Positions 1-10,311 of a stretch of 64,000 nt of DNA are shown piece by piece; positions within the stretch are counted from its first letter, which is position 1, and the number at the start of each line of letters is the position of its first letter. The DNA lies in NCBI GenBank assembly GCA_030248195.1, contig JASAND010030721.1, forward strand, positions 18,780-82,779, given 5' to 3'. The stretch comes from Trissonchulus latispiculum. Its lineage: Eukaryota; Nematoda; Enoplea; Enoplida; Ironidae. A program made the translations under genes and the position numbers. The notes below the pieces were generated by a model. That model saw only the letters and a list, made by a program, of their open reading frames with translations, had not been told where the DNA came from and did not search any database.

Positions 1-103
1 GATTTCGGGAGGGGGGGAAGGCATTTCCGAGAGGGAAGGTCAATTTCGGTGGGGGCCCCCCGCCCCCCCCCCCCTATAAAAAATACCCTGCTCGAAATGG
101 GCC
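1..103. repeat. G/C-run repeat fragment at window edge
   Basis: This stretch consists of runs of G and then C separated by short AT words. It resembles the interior of the G/C-run TIR elements seen at 4423-4815 and 30750-31030. No terminus is visible because the window starts inside it. Confidence 0.4.
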
Positions 104-715
104 ATGAAGAATGAAGCTTGTATAAATGCTGACAAATGCCAGTGCTGCATCTTTTCTACTCACAACAAAGAAGCCAGCCACGCCCGAGCCCTTCATATCT
201 GCGGAAAACGTATACCACACGATAAAAACCCGGTCTTTTTAGGGTTAAATTTGACTGGAACCTATCCTTCACCCCTCACATCTCTGACCTCAGACAACGG
301 ATGCGGCAACGAACTGCTGCCCTGAGAGCCGTGGCCGGCCGAGCCTGGGGGGCAGGAAAGGAGGACCTCAGATGCATGTATATAGCCTATATCAGATCGA
401 TCCTTGAATATGCCCTGGCCGCATGGTTCCCGTCGATCTCTAAATCAAACGAACTGAAGCTGGAGGCCTCCCAAAATGCAGCTGCCAGTGATCACAGGTT
501 GCCTGGCCGGAAGCTGGGCTGACTATGTCCGGATCGAAGCAAACTTGCCATCAGTGAAAATCAGATCCAATGAATTAGTCGCCTGTGCCTATGAAAAATC
601 ACTCCGGCTCCAACCTGAAAACCCTCGCCGCCGGACTGCGGAAGTCTCAGTGGAGCAGAGACTAAAATCCCAACCTTCCTGGAGACGCCTCGGGTCACAG
701 ATAAGTGATAAGTGA
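104..715 (+). pseudogene. Non-LTR retrotransposon RT C-terminal (thumb) fragment
   Basis: Three short overlapping frames together read like the region just after the reverse-transcriptase palm of a LINE: a framework-like VFLGL stretch, then IAYIRSILEYALAAW, then an ITGC segment followed by EANLPS, YEKSLRL and NPRR. The order matches the RT thumb and linker of RNase H-bearing LINEs (I/Jockey-like group). The frame changes near 300 and 480 show it is decayed. No YxDD palm motif is present, so the fragment starts downstream of the active site. It is probably related to the RNase H fragment at 1590-2427, with an inverted insertion between them. Confidence 0.65.
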
Positions 716-1161
716 TCTGAACCGTGAGCCCTTGGGACTACTAACCCTTCCACCATGGTTGTTGTTGTTGTTGTTCCGGGCTCGTCAGCTTAGAAGCCAT
801 ATGAGGGCACATCGGCAACCAGCAGTCCAGCACACGTCTTCGACAGGCATGTCCACACATCGGAACATCCGACAGGAAAAAGATGTGGGGGAACGGACCA
901 CACCGCTCGGTAGCATAATTTAAGGACTCCGGATGCTTCTGTGTTGATCCGACACGGCAGTGCCGTGTCCCCGGGAGGTTGGAACCAATTTGCGCCGTTG
1001 ACCAGACGGATGCCAGGGGACACCTGTGGGGATCTCCATTTGATGGGGTCCATGTCCGTCGGATTTCCCACGGAGGTGGTTCCAAAGCCCACCATGGTGT
1101 TGTTGTTGTTGTTGTTGTTGTTCCTGGATCATCTGGTTAGGAACCAATACGATGGAGCGGG
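716..1161 (-). repeat. LINE 3' UTR sequence with two (AAC)n tails
   Basis: On the minus strand this continues from the ORF at 1162-1542 and holds two AAC microsatellite tails, at about 1092-1122 and 757-775. Each is next to a CCATGG sequence and followed by a similar flank. Simple-repeat 3' tails are typical of I- and Jockey-like LINEs. Two tails suggest two tandem or nested 3' ends in the same orientation. Short frames here are not supported as coding. Confidence 0.5.
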
Positions 1162-1542
1162 CTAGAGCCGCCCCACACCCCGAAGGAAGTCCACCACTGA
1201 TACTGGGGCCTCCGTAAGGATCGAGAGGGATGGATTTATCCCCAGGTGCCTGACCCGGGAGGGAGTGTGCGCAGGACAGTCGAGTATTAGGTGCTGGAGG
1301 TCTTCACATTCATGCCCGCAGTCCGGACATCTGGGACTGTCCGCCATTCCAATTCTATGGCGGAACGCTCCAAGGATAGTGCAGAGCCCGTTGCTTCGTA
1401 ACTGGGCCAGCACAGTTCGTTCCTGTTTGGACAGGCCGCTTTCCAGGGAGGGGTTGGGTACAGATCCGTTGGCGTAGATGCCAAGAGGATCGGAATTCAG
1501 GCGCTCCTGTCTGGTTATTTCTCTGAAATGCCGTTTGATCAC
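1162..1542 (-). pseudogene. LINE ORF2 C-terminal zinc-knuckle fragment
   Basis: This uninterrupted 126-residue frame is the C-terminal end of an RNase H-bearing LINE polyprotein. It contains KQERTVLAQLRSNG followed by a C-x2-C-x8-H-x4-C knuckle (CPDC ... H ... C, about residues 75-92) and ends at a natural stop next to the 3' UTR. The paralogous sequence RKERVLLAQLRANG lies on the plus strand at about 2301-2345, so two copies of one family are in opposite orientation. It has no start or RT of its own and is a 5'-truncated copy. Confidence 0.7.
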
Positions 1543-1589
1543 GGCCTTGGCAGTCGCAAAGTCAACGCAAGCCTCTTGCTGGTCCAGAT

Positions 1590-2427
1590 TTCGGGATGCC
1601 GTCTTTGCGGCTTCCCACCATGGTCAACTCCGTCTGTCACGCTGAAAGCAAACCTCCTCGACGGGTCAGGACAGAACTCAAACCAACTGGTCGCCTCCAC
1701 CATGGCCACTCTGGCGGCTCTGCCGGAACCGCAAATAGTCATTTGGACTGACGGATCGGCCAGTGAAGGGACCAAAAATGGAGGCTCTGCTGCAGTCATC
1801 ATGACGCCTGGTGGTACAGAACTCCACCGGATCCTAACAGCCTCTGGAAGCTGTTGCTCTAGTTTTAGGGCGGAAACCTTTGCCGTCTTAGAAGGACTCC
1901 GATGGATTAAAACCAACCGGAAACCCGAATGGTCAGAGATCAGAATCTGCTCTTACTCCAAATCTCTGACCACGAAGCTGCAATCCGCCACCTGCGAGAA
2001 GACGGAAGCAAACTAATTTCTGAAATCTGGAAAGTCTTGCATCAGCTGGATGAACGGAGCATCCATTTCACATTTCAGTGGGTGCCATCGCACACAGGCT
2101 TCAACGGAAATGAGCTGGCATATGAAGCGGCTAAATTGGCTTCGACGTTGCCACAGGCAGATGTGCCTGTCGACTACTTACCGGCAAAATCAACTATCAA
2201 GCGACACTACCGGAACGAGTAGTTGGAAAATCAGAAAACACGACCAGATGGGAATCTACAATGGCCGTTCCAAAGCGGCCATCGCAGCGGAAGCAACAAT
2301 GACCAGAAAGGAGCGTGTTCTGTTGGCACAATTGAGAGCCAATGGACACTGCAATCTACTGGAGCAGTACCGAGACCGCATCGGTATCACTGCCCCCGGC
2401 CTTCTTAAAAGCTATTTTTGGTGCTGA
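1590..2427 (+). pseudogene. LINE RNase H domain fragment, catalytically dead
   Basis: This is a type-I RNase H domain from a LINE ORF2. The first aspartate (WTDGSAS, near 1747) and glutamate (FRAETFAVLEG, near 1870) are visible. The frame shifts near 1935 and continues with FQWVPSHTGFNGNELAYEAAK. The third catalytic position reads SYSKS where the family has SDSKS, and the fourth reads ELAYEAA where the family has ELADEAA, so two catalytic aspartates are tyrosine. A stop at 2220-2222 and another frame change precede the RKERVLLAQLRANG tail. The copy is degraded. Confidence 0.75.
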
Positions 2428-2895
2428 GCTAAAAATTGAACGATTTTTAACTTAATAAATTTAAGCTTAAAGCTAAAGTCTCAGTATGAATTTGAAAAAT
2501 TTCGTGTCGCCGCGTGCATTGGGCGGATTTTCTGTACCGTTAAGAGCTGTTGCGCCAAATCCGGAAAAATTCCCTCGGAAGATGTCCTCTATTCCATAGA
2601 ATATAAAAACTTTTGTCGATTCTGCAGTTTTGAGAAGTCCACAAACGTAGTCTGTATGTCAAGAACTAAACAAGAGAAGTCTGTATGTTTCAAGATCGAC
2701 GGTTTATATTTGACTGTTATGTCAGGAAGTAAGCCATTTGGCTAGTTCTATAATATGGCGAGGTGAAAGTTATTGGGTTTCAAAAACGCTGTACAAAAGG
2801 ATAACGTCAACTTTCCTTGTTTCGACATTTTTAACAAAGTTGCATCAAAATAAGCCAGTCGTCAGCCTAAATCCACAAAATACGTAGTAACTCAC
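2428..2895. other. Intron or flank sequence, no feature recognised
   Basis: AT-rich sequence lies between the LINE fragment and the leftmost PKMYT1 exon. I searched the minus strand for the next kinase segment (the APE-type region) and saw no match, so the following exons are probably beyond the left edge. Confidence 0.4.
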
Positions 2896-3018
2896 ACTTA
2901 TCAGTTCTACAGCTAAACCAAAATCGCCAAGTTTGCAGACACTGTCACTAGTCACAAAAATATTTCCAGGCTTTACATCCAAATGAACCAAACCCGCTTT
3001 ATGAATATGGTTGAGAGC
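2896..3018 (-). CDS. PKMYT1: PKMYT1-like kinase exon: catalytic loop and DFG
   Basis: This 41-codon exon encodes [19 protein letters not shown] and continues to [19 protein letters not shown] is the kinase catalytic loop with the proton-acceptor Asp and metal-binding Asn. GDFG carries the Mg-binding Asp. The HLDxKPxNIF pattern with GDFGLxVEL is characteristic of Myt1, the membrane-associated kinase that places inhibitory phosphates on Thr14 and Tyr15 of CDK1. The acceptor is a pyrimidine tract ending in TAG at 3019-3020. The donor gtgagt at 2890-2895 is the best match, although a donor four bases earlier in the exon is possible. Both chosen ends are phase 0. Later exons are outside the window. 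Confidence 0.88.
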
Positions 3019-3769
3019 CTAGAAATAACAAACAATACAAATGATAACACTAAATAATTAGCACAAACAAATTAAATGAGACTCAATACTTTTATTAAAG
3101 CCCACAAACATGTGACACTGAAGAAACAGGCTACACCGAGCCTAGCAAGAATGCGGTGGAGAATTAAGCATGAGGAAGAAAGCTGCCATAATACGTATGA
3201 GTTACTCCTCAACTCCTGAGTCGGGTTGTGCTCCGATCGATTCAGCTGACGTCACCCGGACCCGGCCACTATTTGCAACATCTTAATTGAGCCGCAAAAC
3301 TGATAAGCAAAAAGCAATTGCTGAGAGCATGCTGCCTTGCGACCCTGAATTTATCAATTCTCAGTGTCACTTCTAGTTGACAACTTAGTGTTACAGAAAT
3401 CTTTTCAACAAGATTCTTCATTGTACACTTCTAAACTGTAATAGTTCAGATACAAAACTGTTCAGACAAACTATCCAGAATTGCAGTTTGTAGGAGGACA
3501 GATAATCCAAAGAGGACATGTGTCCAAAAATGTTGGCAATCGGCTCCCAAAGGAAAGGAAAACAAAACCAAATGGAACACTTCAAGTCTTTATAAAATTC
3601 AAACTTTTAAAATTATTTCAACAAATATTCCAATCCAAGGTTATAACAAAGTTACTACTCAGTTTGCGTTTTAATAGTTTCAATTATCTTTCAAGTTTTA
3701 CATTTTCGAAAACTTACAACTTTTGGAGAGCTCGGCACCAGGTAATCCACCTTTCTTGACTTACTTGAC
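3019..3769. other. PKMYT1 intron sequence
   Basis: AT-rich intron. A lysine- and phenylalanine-rich frame at 3481-3759 has no recognisable domain and looks like chance. The part near 3060-3350 shows no repeat that I can match elsewhere in the window. Confidence 0.4.
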
Positions 3770-5543
3770 TTATTGGCCCAGACGATTTCCGTCCATGAAA
3801 GCCGCCGATCCATTGACTATCCTTCTCCAAGACGATCTATCTTGAGAAGTGAGGTACCAATCCCGCAAGCCCAGCCTTCGCACGTCTTCTAGAGCCACGT
3901 CTGACCACTCCTTTCTGGGTCTGCCTGGTCCTGCCAAAGCACGTGGGCCATCCGGAATCCATCCGAACATCAGCCGCTTTGGGGCCCTGTTGTCAGTTTG
4001 TCCCGACACATGGCCAAGCCATCGTAATCTCGACTTGGCTAGGGTGTCCCTAATAGGAGTGAGACCGCATGCATTTCTCAATGTCGCAACAAGAACATGA
4101 TCTCTCAGCGATACCCCAAAGATTCGGCGGAGGCAATTATTTTGGAAGACCACCTCTAGGCGTGAGGTGTTCGTTATCCGAGGTGCCCAGGATTCGCAGC
4201 CATAGAGAAGGACCGATAGCACAGAGGATCTAAACATGCTTAGCTTTACATGTAGCTGCAGATCGTGGTTATTCCAAATGTTAGACAGCTTGCTGAAGGA
4301 GGCACTTGCTAGCCGGATTCGGTCAGTGATCTCATTGTTCAGCAGGGCATCTTGTGTGAAAGTGCGGAGCCAAGATACTTGAAGTCTGTCGCCATTGCAA
4401 TGTGTTCACCATCTATCTGGCACAGGGGCGGATCCAGGGGGGGGGCGGGGGGGGGGGGGCCACACCAGTCGCGATTCGAAGGTAGGAAAAATTAAGGAGA
4501 GAAAGAGGAAAAAGAGCAAAAAACCAAAAAATTTCGCGCCTTCGGCGCGAATTTTCTACTTTTTAACCGCATATTTATTGCATTTGTGAAGAAAATGCAT
4601 CCGATTTTTCGGAGAAAATTACCATTTTTGCCTAAAAATGTCAAGAATTTTAAAAAATTTGTTCAGTTCTTCAGTATAAAAGAATTAAAGATCCGAGTAC
4701 CGATTTTATTGCAAAAACAAAAAATTTCTTCAACTTCTGGGGGGATCCGCCCCCCAGACCCCCCGCTGGAAAAATTTTGCCGCCCCCCCGTCACGAAATC
4801 CTGGATCCGCCAGTGATCTGGCAGTCAGGGTTATTCGGTGCATCGGCAAAACAGAGAGCTTTCATTTTCGGGCAGCTGATCTCCAGACCCAGCGTCCCAC
4901 ATACCTCAGCAAAGTAGCTCACAATCTGATTGATGTCATCTGGACTTGTTGCAATTAGAGCAGCATCATCTGCATTAAGAGGGCAGTGATGGTATCCATA
5001 AACGTGGCTTCGCTCCGCTTCCTGCCATCTGGGAAAAACCTACTTCCACGAGAAGGTTGAAACATATGGATGCGCCTAAGTTTGCACGTTGGAGAAGGCT
5101 TTTTACAGCTACATCGATGTAGCAGTTGAACAGGAATAGGGCCAGAACACATCCTTGGCGGACGCCAGTACGGATTCGGAACCACTCTGAGAGCTCCCCA
5201 AGATTTTTACAGCGCAGTCGGTATCATTGTGGAGGACTTGTATGAGCCTGTTAAGCTTGCCATGTACCCCAAAGAGTGGAATGATTTTCCATCGTGTCTC
5301 ACGGTCAACACTGTCATATGCCTTCTTGAGGTCTACAAATACTGCTTACACTGGAATTTTCCTCCGCCAGTGCTTCTCTATGATTCGCCGCAGAACAAAG
5401 AGCTGATCAACAGTGCTGCGGTCCTTCTGAATGCGCACTGCGGTTCTGATAGCCTTGCAGCAATTCTTTGGCGCATCCGATGTAGCAAGATCAAGGCGAA
5501 GACATTTCCTGGGATTGAGAGCAGGGAGACGCCCCGACAGTTA

Positions 5544-5556
<13 letters not shown>
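3770..5556 (-). pseudogene. Degraded LINE RT, split by a hAT MITE
   Basis: Read on the minus strand, this is a LINE reverse transcriptase missing its N-terminal part. VFVDLKKAYDSVDRE lies near 5300-5340, TGVRQGC near 5150-5175, the active-site variant ADDAALIA near 4945-4975 (usually YADD), and the C-terminal frame VLLYGCESWAP ... RLRWLGHV ... GRPRKEW at 3770-4237. The latter resembles RTE/CR1-like elements, but the clade is not certain. Frameshifts and stops occur throughout. The 4423-4815 insertion splits the palm from the thumb. The 5' end meets a CA microsatellite. Confidence 0.75.
4423..4815. mobile_element. hAT-like MITE (CAGGGGCGGATCCAGG termini)
   Basis: This 393-bp element has inverted ends CAGGGGCGGATCCAGG (left) and CACTGGCGGATCCAGG (right, read inwards). 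It is flanked by the perfect 8-bp duplication ATCTGGCA at 4415-4422 and 4816-4823. Eight-base duplications and CAGNG termini are hallmarks of hAT elements. It holds G and C runs and no transposase. Removing one duplication makes the interrupted LINE frame contiguous, which confirms the insertion. Confidence 0.9.
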
Positions 5557-5595
<39 letters not shown>

Positions 5596-5607
5596 GCGCG
5601 CGCGCGG
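5556..5607. repeat. (CA)n(CG)n microsatellite
   Basis: About 20 CA dinucleotides are followed by a GC-alternating tract. It sits at the 5' truncation point of the LINE fragment. Alternating purine-pyrimidine tracts of this kind can adopt Z-DNA. Confidence 0.9.
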
Positions 5608-6007
5608 CGCACGCTTTCCTTACCACACATACCTTTCCATAGCAGCGTTTTTAAAATTTAAAAAATTTTAGAACTTCTGGGGGCCCTCAGACCCGCCGAA
5701 AAATTTTTGAGGTCCGCCCCCTCGAAAAAATTTTCTATGTGCGCCACTGGTTCTCATTTAATTGAATAGAACAATCTGAAAACAGCAAGAGTGAGTTTTG
5801 AAAATGCACTCGTTTCAGCGTTTATCGCAAACATGCTGGATTTCTTGGACTTTTGCTTCTGACAACATCATTTTTGAGGTCCTGGCCTGGCTGCACTTCC
5901 AAATAAAACTTAAAATAACAGCTAAATTTATGTGAACAAACCTCAAACTCATTTACAGACCGAATAAAACTACTATCCAGTATAACTAATGTAAGCATAA
6001 AACGTAC
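5608..6007. other. PKMYT1 intron with a G/C-run repeat fragment
   Basis: The segment 5680-5752 (CTTCTGGGGGCCCTCAG, then CGCCCCCTCG, then GCGCCACTGG) looks like one end of the G/C-run hAT-like elements. No opposite end is visible. The remainder is AT-rich intron. Confidence 0.4.
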
Positions 6008-6083
6008 ATGCAATAGGTCCACCATAAAATAGCAAACTTGCCACTCAGGGATATTATTATGTCTTTCAGCATAATCTTCAAGG
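6008..6083 (-). CDS. PKMYT1: PKMYT1-like kinase exon: hinge to helix E
   Basis: This 76-bp exon encodes LEDYAERHNNIPEWQVCYFMVDLLH. Its first base completes a Ser codon begun in the preceding exon (6593-6718), and it ends in phase 0 at a gtacgt donor. The product corresponds to the segment after the kinase hinge that leads into helix E. Human PKMYT1 has a corresponding segment ending just before its ALAHLHS sequence. The next exon, 2896-3018, starts precisely with ALNHIH. Confidence 0.85.
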
Positions 6084-6592
6084 CTATAAGATAAATGAAA
6101 TAAAACAAAAATCATGAAACAAAAATAACAGAAAATTGCAAGAGAAAACAAACTTCAAATCTCTAAAACATAAAATTTGTTCCAAATAAAATGCGCATGA
6201 CGGGAGGAAGGAACGTGAGTCACCAAGGGTGACCTCTGGCGAGTCAATTTTACCACCATACATCGTTACCGGTATTTTCGTCTCCGTAAAAATTGAGAAA
6301 ATAGTGTCTCCGCATTTACGATGCTCAAACTGGCAAAATTTCTGGTCAAACTAGAAAAATTTCTCAAAATTATTTGCCACCCCTTCCATCAATTTTCAGC
6401 ACCTTTAAGCAAGCATAATAAAATGTTTTTAGCTTTTAAGAGCTAACTGCATCTGCATCTTATAACGGCAGCTGCATCTTTGCCAAATATACATTTTAAA
6501 GCGTTCTTCACAATGGTCAAAAACAGGCTTACGGTAGCTTTAGCTATTACCACTATCAAAATAACCAAATCCAAAAATCAAGTTTCACGCAC

Positions 6593-6718
6593 CTAATTTC
6601 ACAAAGCTCCGTCTGTATGTAAAGCTTTCCTCGCTCTTCCCAAGCCTTGATAAATCGGACCAAATTAGGGTGATCAGAAACAGATTCGTGTCGATGAACT
6701 TCAGCCAACTTTTTGATT
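6593..6718 (-). CDS. PKMYT1: PKMYT1-like kinase exon: helix C to hinge
   Basis: The exon encodes [20 protein letters not shown] followed by [15 protein letters not shown]. The Glu of LAEV is the helix-C residue expected to pair with the VAIK-type Lys. The [13 protein letters not shown] and LYIQTELC segments match the Myt1 and Wee1 pattern. The first base completes an Arg codon from exon 10229-10311, and the last two bases begin the Ser codon finished in exon 6008-6083. The acceptor is TTGTTTTAG and the donor is gtgcgt. Confidence 0.88.
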
Positions 6719-7671
6719 CTAAAACAATGTTTATAAAGCTCAGTATCGTTCTTACCTTTGATAGTTAGGTAAGAATGCATTAGATATGCCGATATTAACA
6801 GTCACAGCTAATAAACATTTTAGTAACATGATTACAAACAGCAGAATGTTCCATTAAAGCAAAGAAGATAACTAAACGAAACTTTTGTCAAAATAAGGGG
6901 GGTTATGAATTTCACTAAAAGCTCAATGCTGAAAAAGCTAGTTAGTCTTCTGCCACATAATACGTATATAGTATTAGGTTTAGTGTAAAATAGTTTAATG
7001 TTTGAAAGAATTCCATGCAGCGCAGCGTCCTGCGGAACCATCAGAAGTTGGTGTTGTCGGTCTAAAGGTCGACATCACACGCACACAAACTTCGACTCAC
7101 TCTGATCGTTATGCGCAAGGTACGGTACCCAAATTTTCCAGAAACAGTTCTGACATATTATAGTGCTTTGATATCGTGTAAAAAACTCTAGACCATTGTA
7201 TTCTTTTCTGTGCGATACAGTCAAAGTGCGAAAAATTTGGTGTTGTAGGTCTATACGGGTGCATATTAACTAACGTCTAATGAGCTGCTGTGGTTCACCA
7301 AAATGAACCCAATTTTAATTAATATTCCAAGTATCTGTCTTAACTTGTGTAAAATGACGTGATTTCGTTGCTAGATTACATTATCGATATTGTCGCTGCT
7401 TGGTTTGGTTTGGTGCCATTTTGAAGATGTGAGTCAATTGCTCCAAAGTACTGTGGCAGAATCGGCTGAAACTGCGCATTACAGGCCAATGAGTGTACCA
7501 AGATATGCAGAAAGCTAGGTCACTAAACCTCGCTCCAATGTTTAGAAATGCTCGATTGATTTCACGAAGTATGGATGGTGATCGTTCCAAAAAGCTCTAA
7601 GACAGTTGTAAGCGCATACTGAACGAAGGAAGTGTCATATAGAAAAACGGATTTCATGTTCCGATTCAGCA
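6719..7671. other. PKMYT1 intron sequence
   Basis: AT-rich intron. The short frames at 6832-7041 and 7381-7590 lack any recognisable domain. I see no TIR or LTR boundary here. Confidence 0.35.
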
Positions 7672-8353
7672 GGGGCAGTTTCATAAAAGTTTTTTCCTAC
7701 TCGATTCAAAAACTAGACTCTGCTAGTTGTCGAGTCGAGTCGCAAATGAGTTTTATAAAAGTTTTGCAGTCGAGCTTGTACTCGCACTGGAGTTGCGAGT
7801 CTAGTAACTAGTCACGTGCGAGTTGATATAACCGCTGCTTGCTAGCCCCTGTTTCATAAAACTTCGGCTATTGCAGAATATTCCGTTACTAGCAGCTGTC
7901 TAGTACTCTAGTGAATTTTGACTAGAGAGCATTCAGAAAATCTGCTATAACTTTTGCGATTTGAAAACCTTTGTTTGGAAATTTTTGCAACGAGACTTGA
8001 TGTAAGTTCTTAGTACTGTCCTAAAACTTCAAATGGTTTCCTTAAGAGGGTAAAGGTAAAGGTGACCCCTGGAGAATATCTCCATCCCTGCTTCAGGGAC
8101 AAGGGGGTCTTAAGAGAAAGAAAAGATAAGAGTGTTTAAAGAAGTATCATCATTCTTAGTAAAACTGAGTCTGGCATGCTTGCAACTCGCACTAACTGTG
8201 CTAATGCTAGCAGTAACAGCAGAATCGTAGCTGAGTTTTGTCGAGTTCCTAAAAACTTTTATGAAACACTTGCATTTAGAACTCGAACTAGGCTTGCGAG
8301 TACTGTCATGCTAGTACTCGCATGCGAGCAGAATTTTTATGAAACTGCCGCCC
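7672..8353. mobile_element. TIR element with ACTCG-word arrays
   Basis: The ends read GGGGCAGTTTCATAAAA inwards from the left and GGCGGCAGTTTCATAAAA inwards from the right. Between them are clustered ACTCG/CGAGT words (7690-7830 and 8280-8335). A third CCTGTTTCATAAAAC copy at about 7852 suggests an internal end or rearrangement. The termini resemble those of the element at 40080-54633 and recall PIF/Harbinger-type ends. I could not fix a target duplication. Confidence 0.6.
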
Positions 8354-8364
8354 ACGACAAATAA

Positions 8365-8650
8365 CCCCTATGAGCATCTTTCCGGCAAAATCAGATCGAA
8401 CGGCGCACGGTCACCTCGCAACTTTTTGCCAATTTCAAAATTTGATCTGTTATTGCCGAAGAAGCAAGCAACGCTCGAAAGCCGGAATACGTTTAATATT
8501 TAGTACTAGTAAACTAGTAACAATAAACATTCATGGTAAAAAGCGACAAAATCAGTCAAACCGTTCATTCACCAGAGCTGAAAAAACTTTTTGAAAAAAC
8601 AATGTTTCGAACTAAAATTTGTACCTTGGCGTTGGCCTCCTGCCAAGAAC
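8365..8650. repeat. Dispersed repeat, also at 58715-58950
   Basis: The sequence from CGGCGCACGGTCACCTCGCA through GTTATTGCCGAAGAAG and CAACGCTCGAAAGC recurs, diverged, at about 58730-58945 in the same orientation. Both copies continue with a similar tail (ACCAGAGCTGAAAA against ACCAGAACTGAAAA). No coding potential is evident. Confidence 0.6.
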
Positions 8651-8943
8651 GGTGTATATATGAGATATATTGTTGCCCACCCTAAACTTTTTACTTTGAT
8701 ATGTTGGCTAACGACAGGCCAAAAAGTAGCTCTCTCCGATGATATCGTGCCAACCGCTTCGTAGCTACCCCCCCCCCCCTTAAGTGACACCTCGCCAGAT
8801 TTGAATAAGTGAATAAGCTTATATTGCCATCACAGTCGTAAACGCTCAAAGACGCGCGTCAACGCTTCTCATAATAATATGCCGTTTTAGACAAAATTAT
8901 AAAATAAATAGAAACGAATTAATGTTCACCAATGCATGGAGAG

Positions 8944-9834
8944 CAGGGTTTTTTTTGTGCATTTTATTGTGCATATGCACACTTTTTTTCCAAAATGCAC
9001 ACTCAAATTTAAAAATGCACACATAAATGCATAGTCAAATTTTGCTTCCGCTAACCACAAAATGCTCTAAAAAATTTCCTAAGTGCTTAAAATATTAAAA
9101 AAAGCTCTAGCTTTTAGCTGGGGGCTGCCGCCCCCAGACCCCCGCTTCCCTTACTATTTTTCAGTCATGGCATGGCCACAACGACCTTACTTTGTTTTAT
9201 TCTTCTTTACTAAAGCCACTAATTAATTATTGAAATATTTTTGCTATAGGTTGTAAGTATTTATACATATTATTATATATACTGTGCGTTCCTTCATTGT
9301 CAAAAATAAACGGCTGAAGCCAATTTCTCTTAAACTGTTTCTTTACATTTTTTCCTCTACAGCGGTTCGTCGCGTACAATGCTAGCTCTCATTTCCGTTT
9401 ATTAATCAGTTAAAACGGTAAGAAATTGTTCATAAAAATTTCTTTCGTGTCCAAAATTCCAAAAATTCTCAGCTTCTGGGGGACTCCGTCCCCCAGCCCC
9501 CGGCATCGAGTTTCAATCAAATTTCTTCTTTATATAGATATTAGCGGGGCTGAACTACATCAATCCGCAATTTCTTTGAACTTTGAAATTCTTGAATTAT
9601 ATATATATATGCTAACCAGTTAAGATCTAAAATCATGATTAAAACATTAACTATATAAAGTGTGGGATTCCACTTAAAGCCAAAAATAGGTAGAATACAA
9701 ATTTACGGCCAAAAATGTACGTTATTGTTCAAAATAAGCAATTTTTAAAAATGCACACATTTTTTCCAAAATGCACACTATTTTTTAAAAATGCACAAAA
9801 AATGCACACTTGTCCGCGACCAAAAAAAACCCTG
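8944..9834. mobile_element. hAT-like element (CAGGGTTTTTTTTG ends)
   Basis: This 891-bp element has CAGGGTTTTTTTTG termini in inverted orientation and a perfect 8-bp duplication ATGGAGAG at 8936-8943 and 9835-9842. The subterminal regions on both sides are packed with TGTGCAT/ATGCACA words. Two GC-rich hairpins of the form CTGGGGGCTGCCGCCCCCAG lie at about 9118-9137 and 9476-9496. No transposase is encoded, so it is non-autonomous. Confidence 0.92.
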
Positions 9835-10228
9835 ATGGAGAGGATTATATTATATGCGGGTCTGCTTGCGGCTGGAACTATAATCACCATTAAACTAGCG
9901 AATGTTCCTTGGGGGGGATTTTGGGAGGACCCTCAGAGGCTTTTGAGGCGGGAACGAAAAATTTTTAAAAATTGCGCTAGTATTCTGCGTAAAAGTTAGT
10001 TTTTAGTGCAAAAATAAGCAAAAGAGCTAGTGTTAAAAAGGCAAAAATTGAGAAAAAATCTCCAACGAAGAAGGAAAGCTTTTGAAAAGTTTTTATGGCA
10101 TTCGTTTAATCGAAATTTCTCAGAAATGAAAGTTTCAGAACCATAGCTCACGAAACATTCTATTTCAAATTAGGCACTATTATATTCAATAATTCATGAA
10201 ATCAGGGATGTAAACTTGTCCACTATAC

Positions 10229-10311
10229 CGATCACATTCGTTTCTGAAGGGTTCTAAGGCACGCTTGACTGCATAAAGTTGGCCATCTTCCTTGCTTCGA
10301 ACACGAAAAAC
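10229..10311 (-). CDS. PKMYT1: PKMYT1-like kinase exon: beta2-beta3 with VAIK-type Lys
   Basis: The exon encodes VFRVRSKEDGQLYAVKRALE followed by PFRNECD. YAVKR contains the ATP-anchoring Lys, and RSKEDGxLYAVKR is nearly identical to the human PKMYT1 segment. It starts in phase 0 after a CATTTCAG acceptor and ends with two bases of an Arg codon before a gtatag donor. The preceding exon supplies GEGSFGE. Confidence 0.9.

Noticed and set aside
5229..5642. Plus-strand 137-codon ORF
   Set aside because: It is antisense to the LINE RT and its end is encoded by the CA microsatellite.
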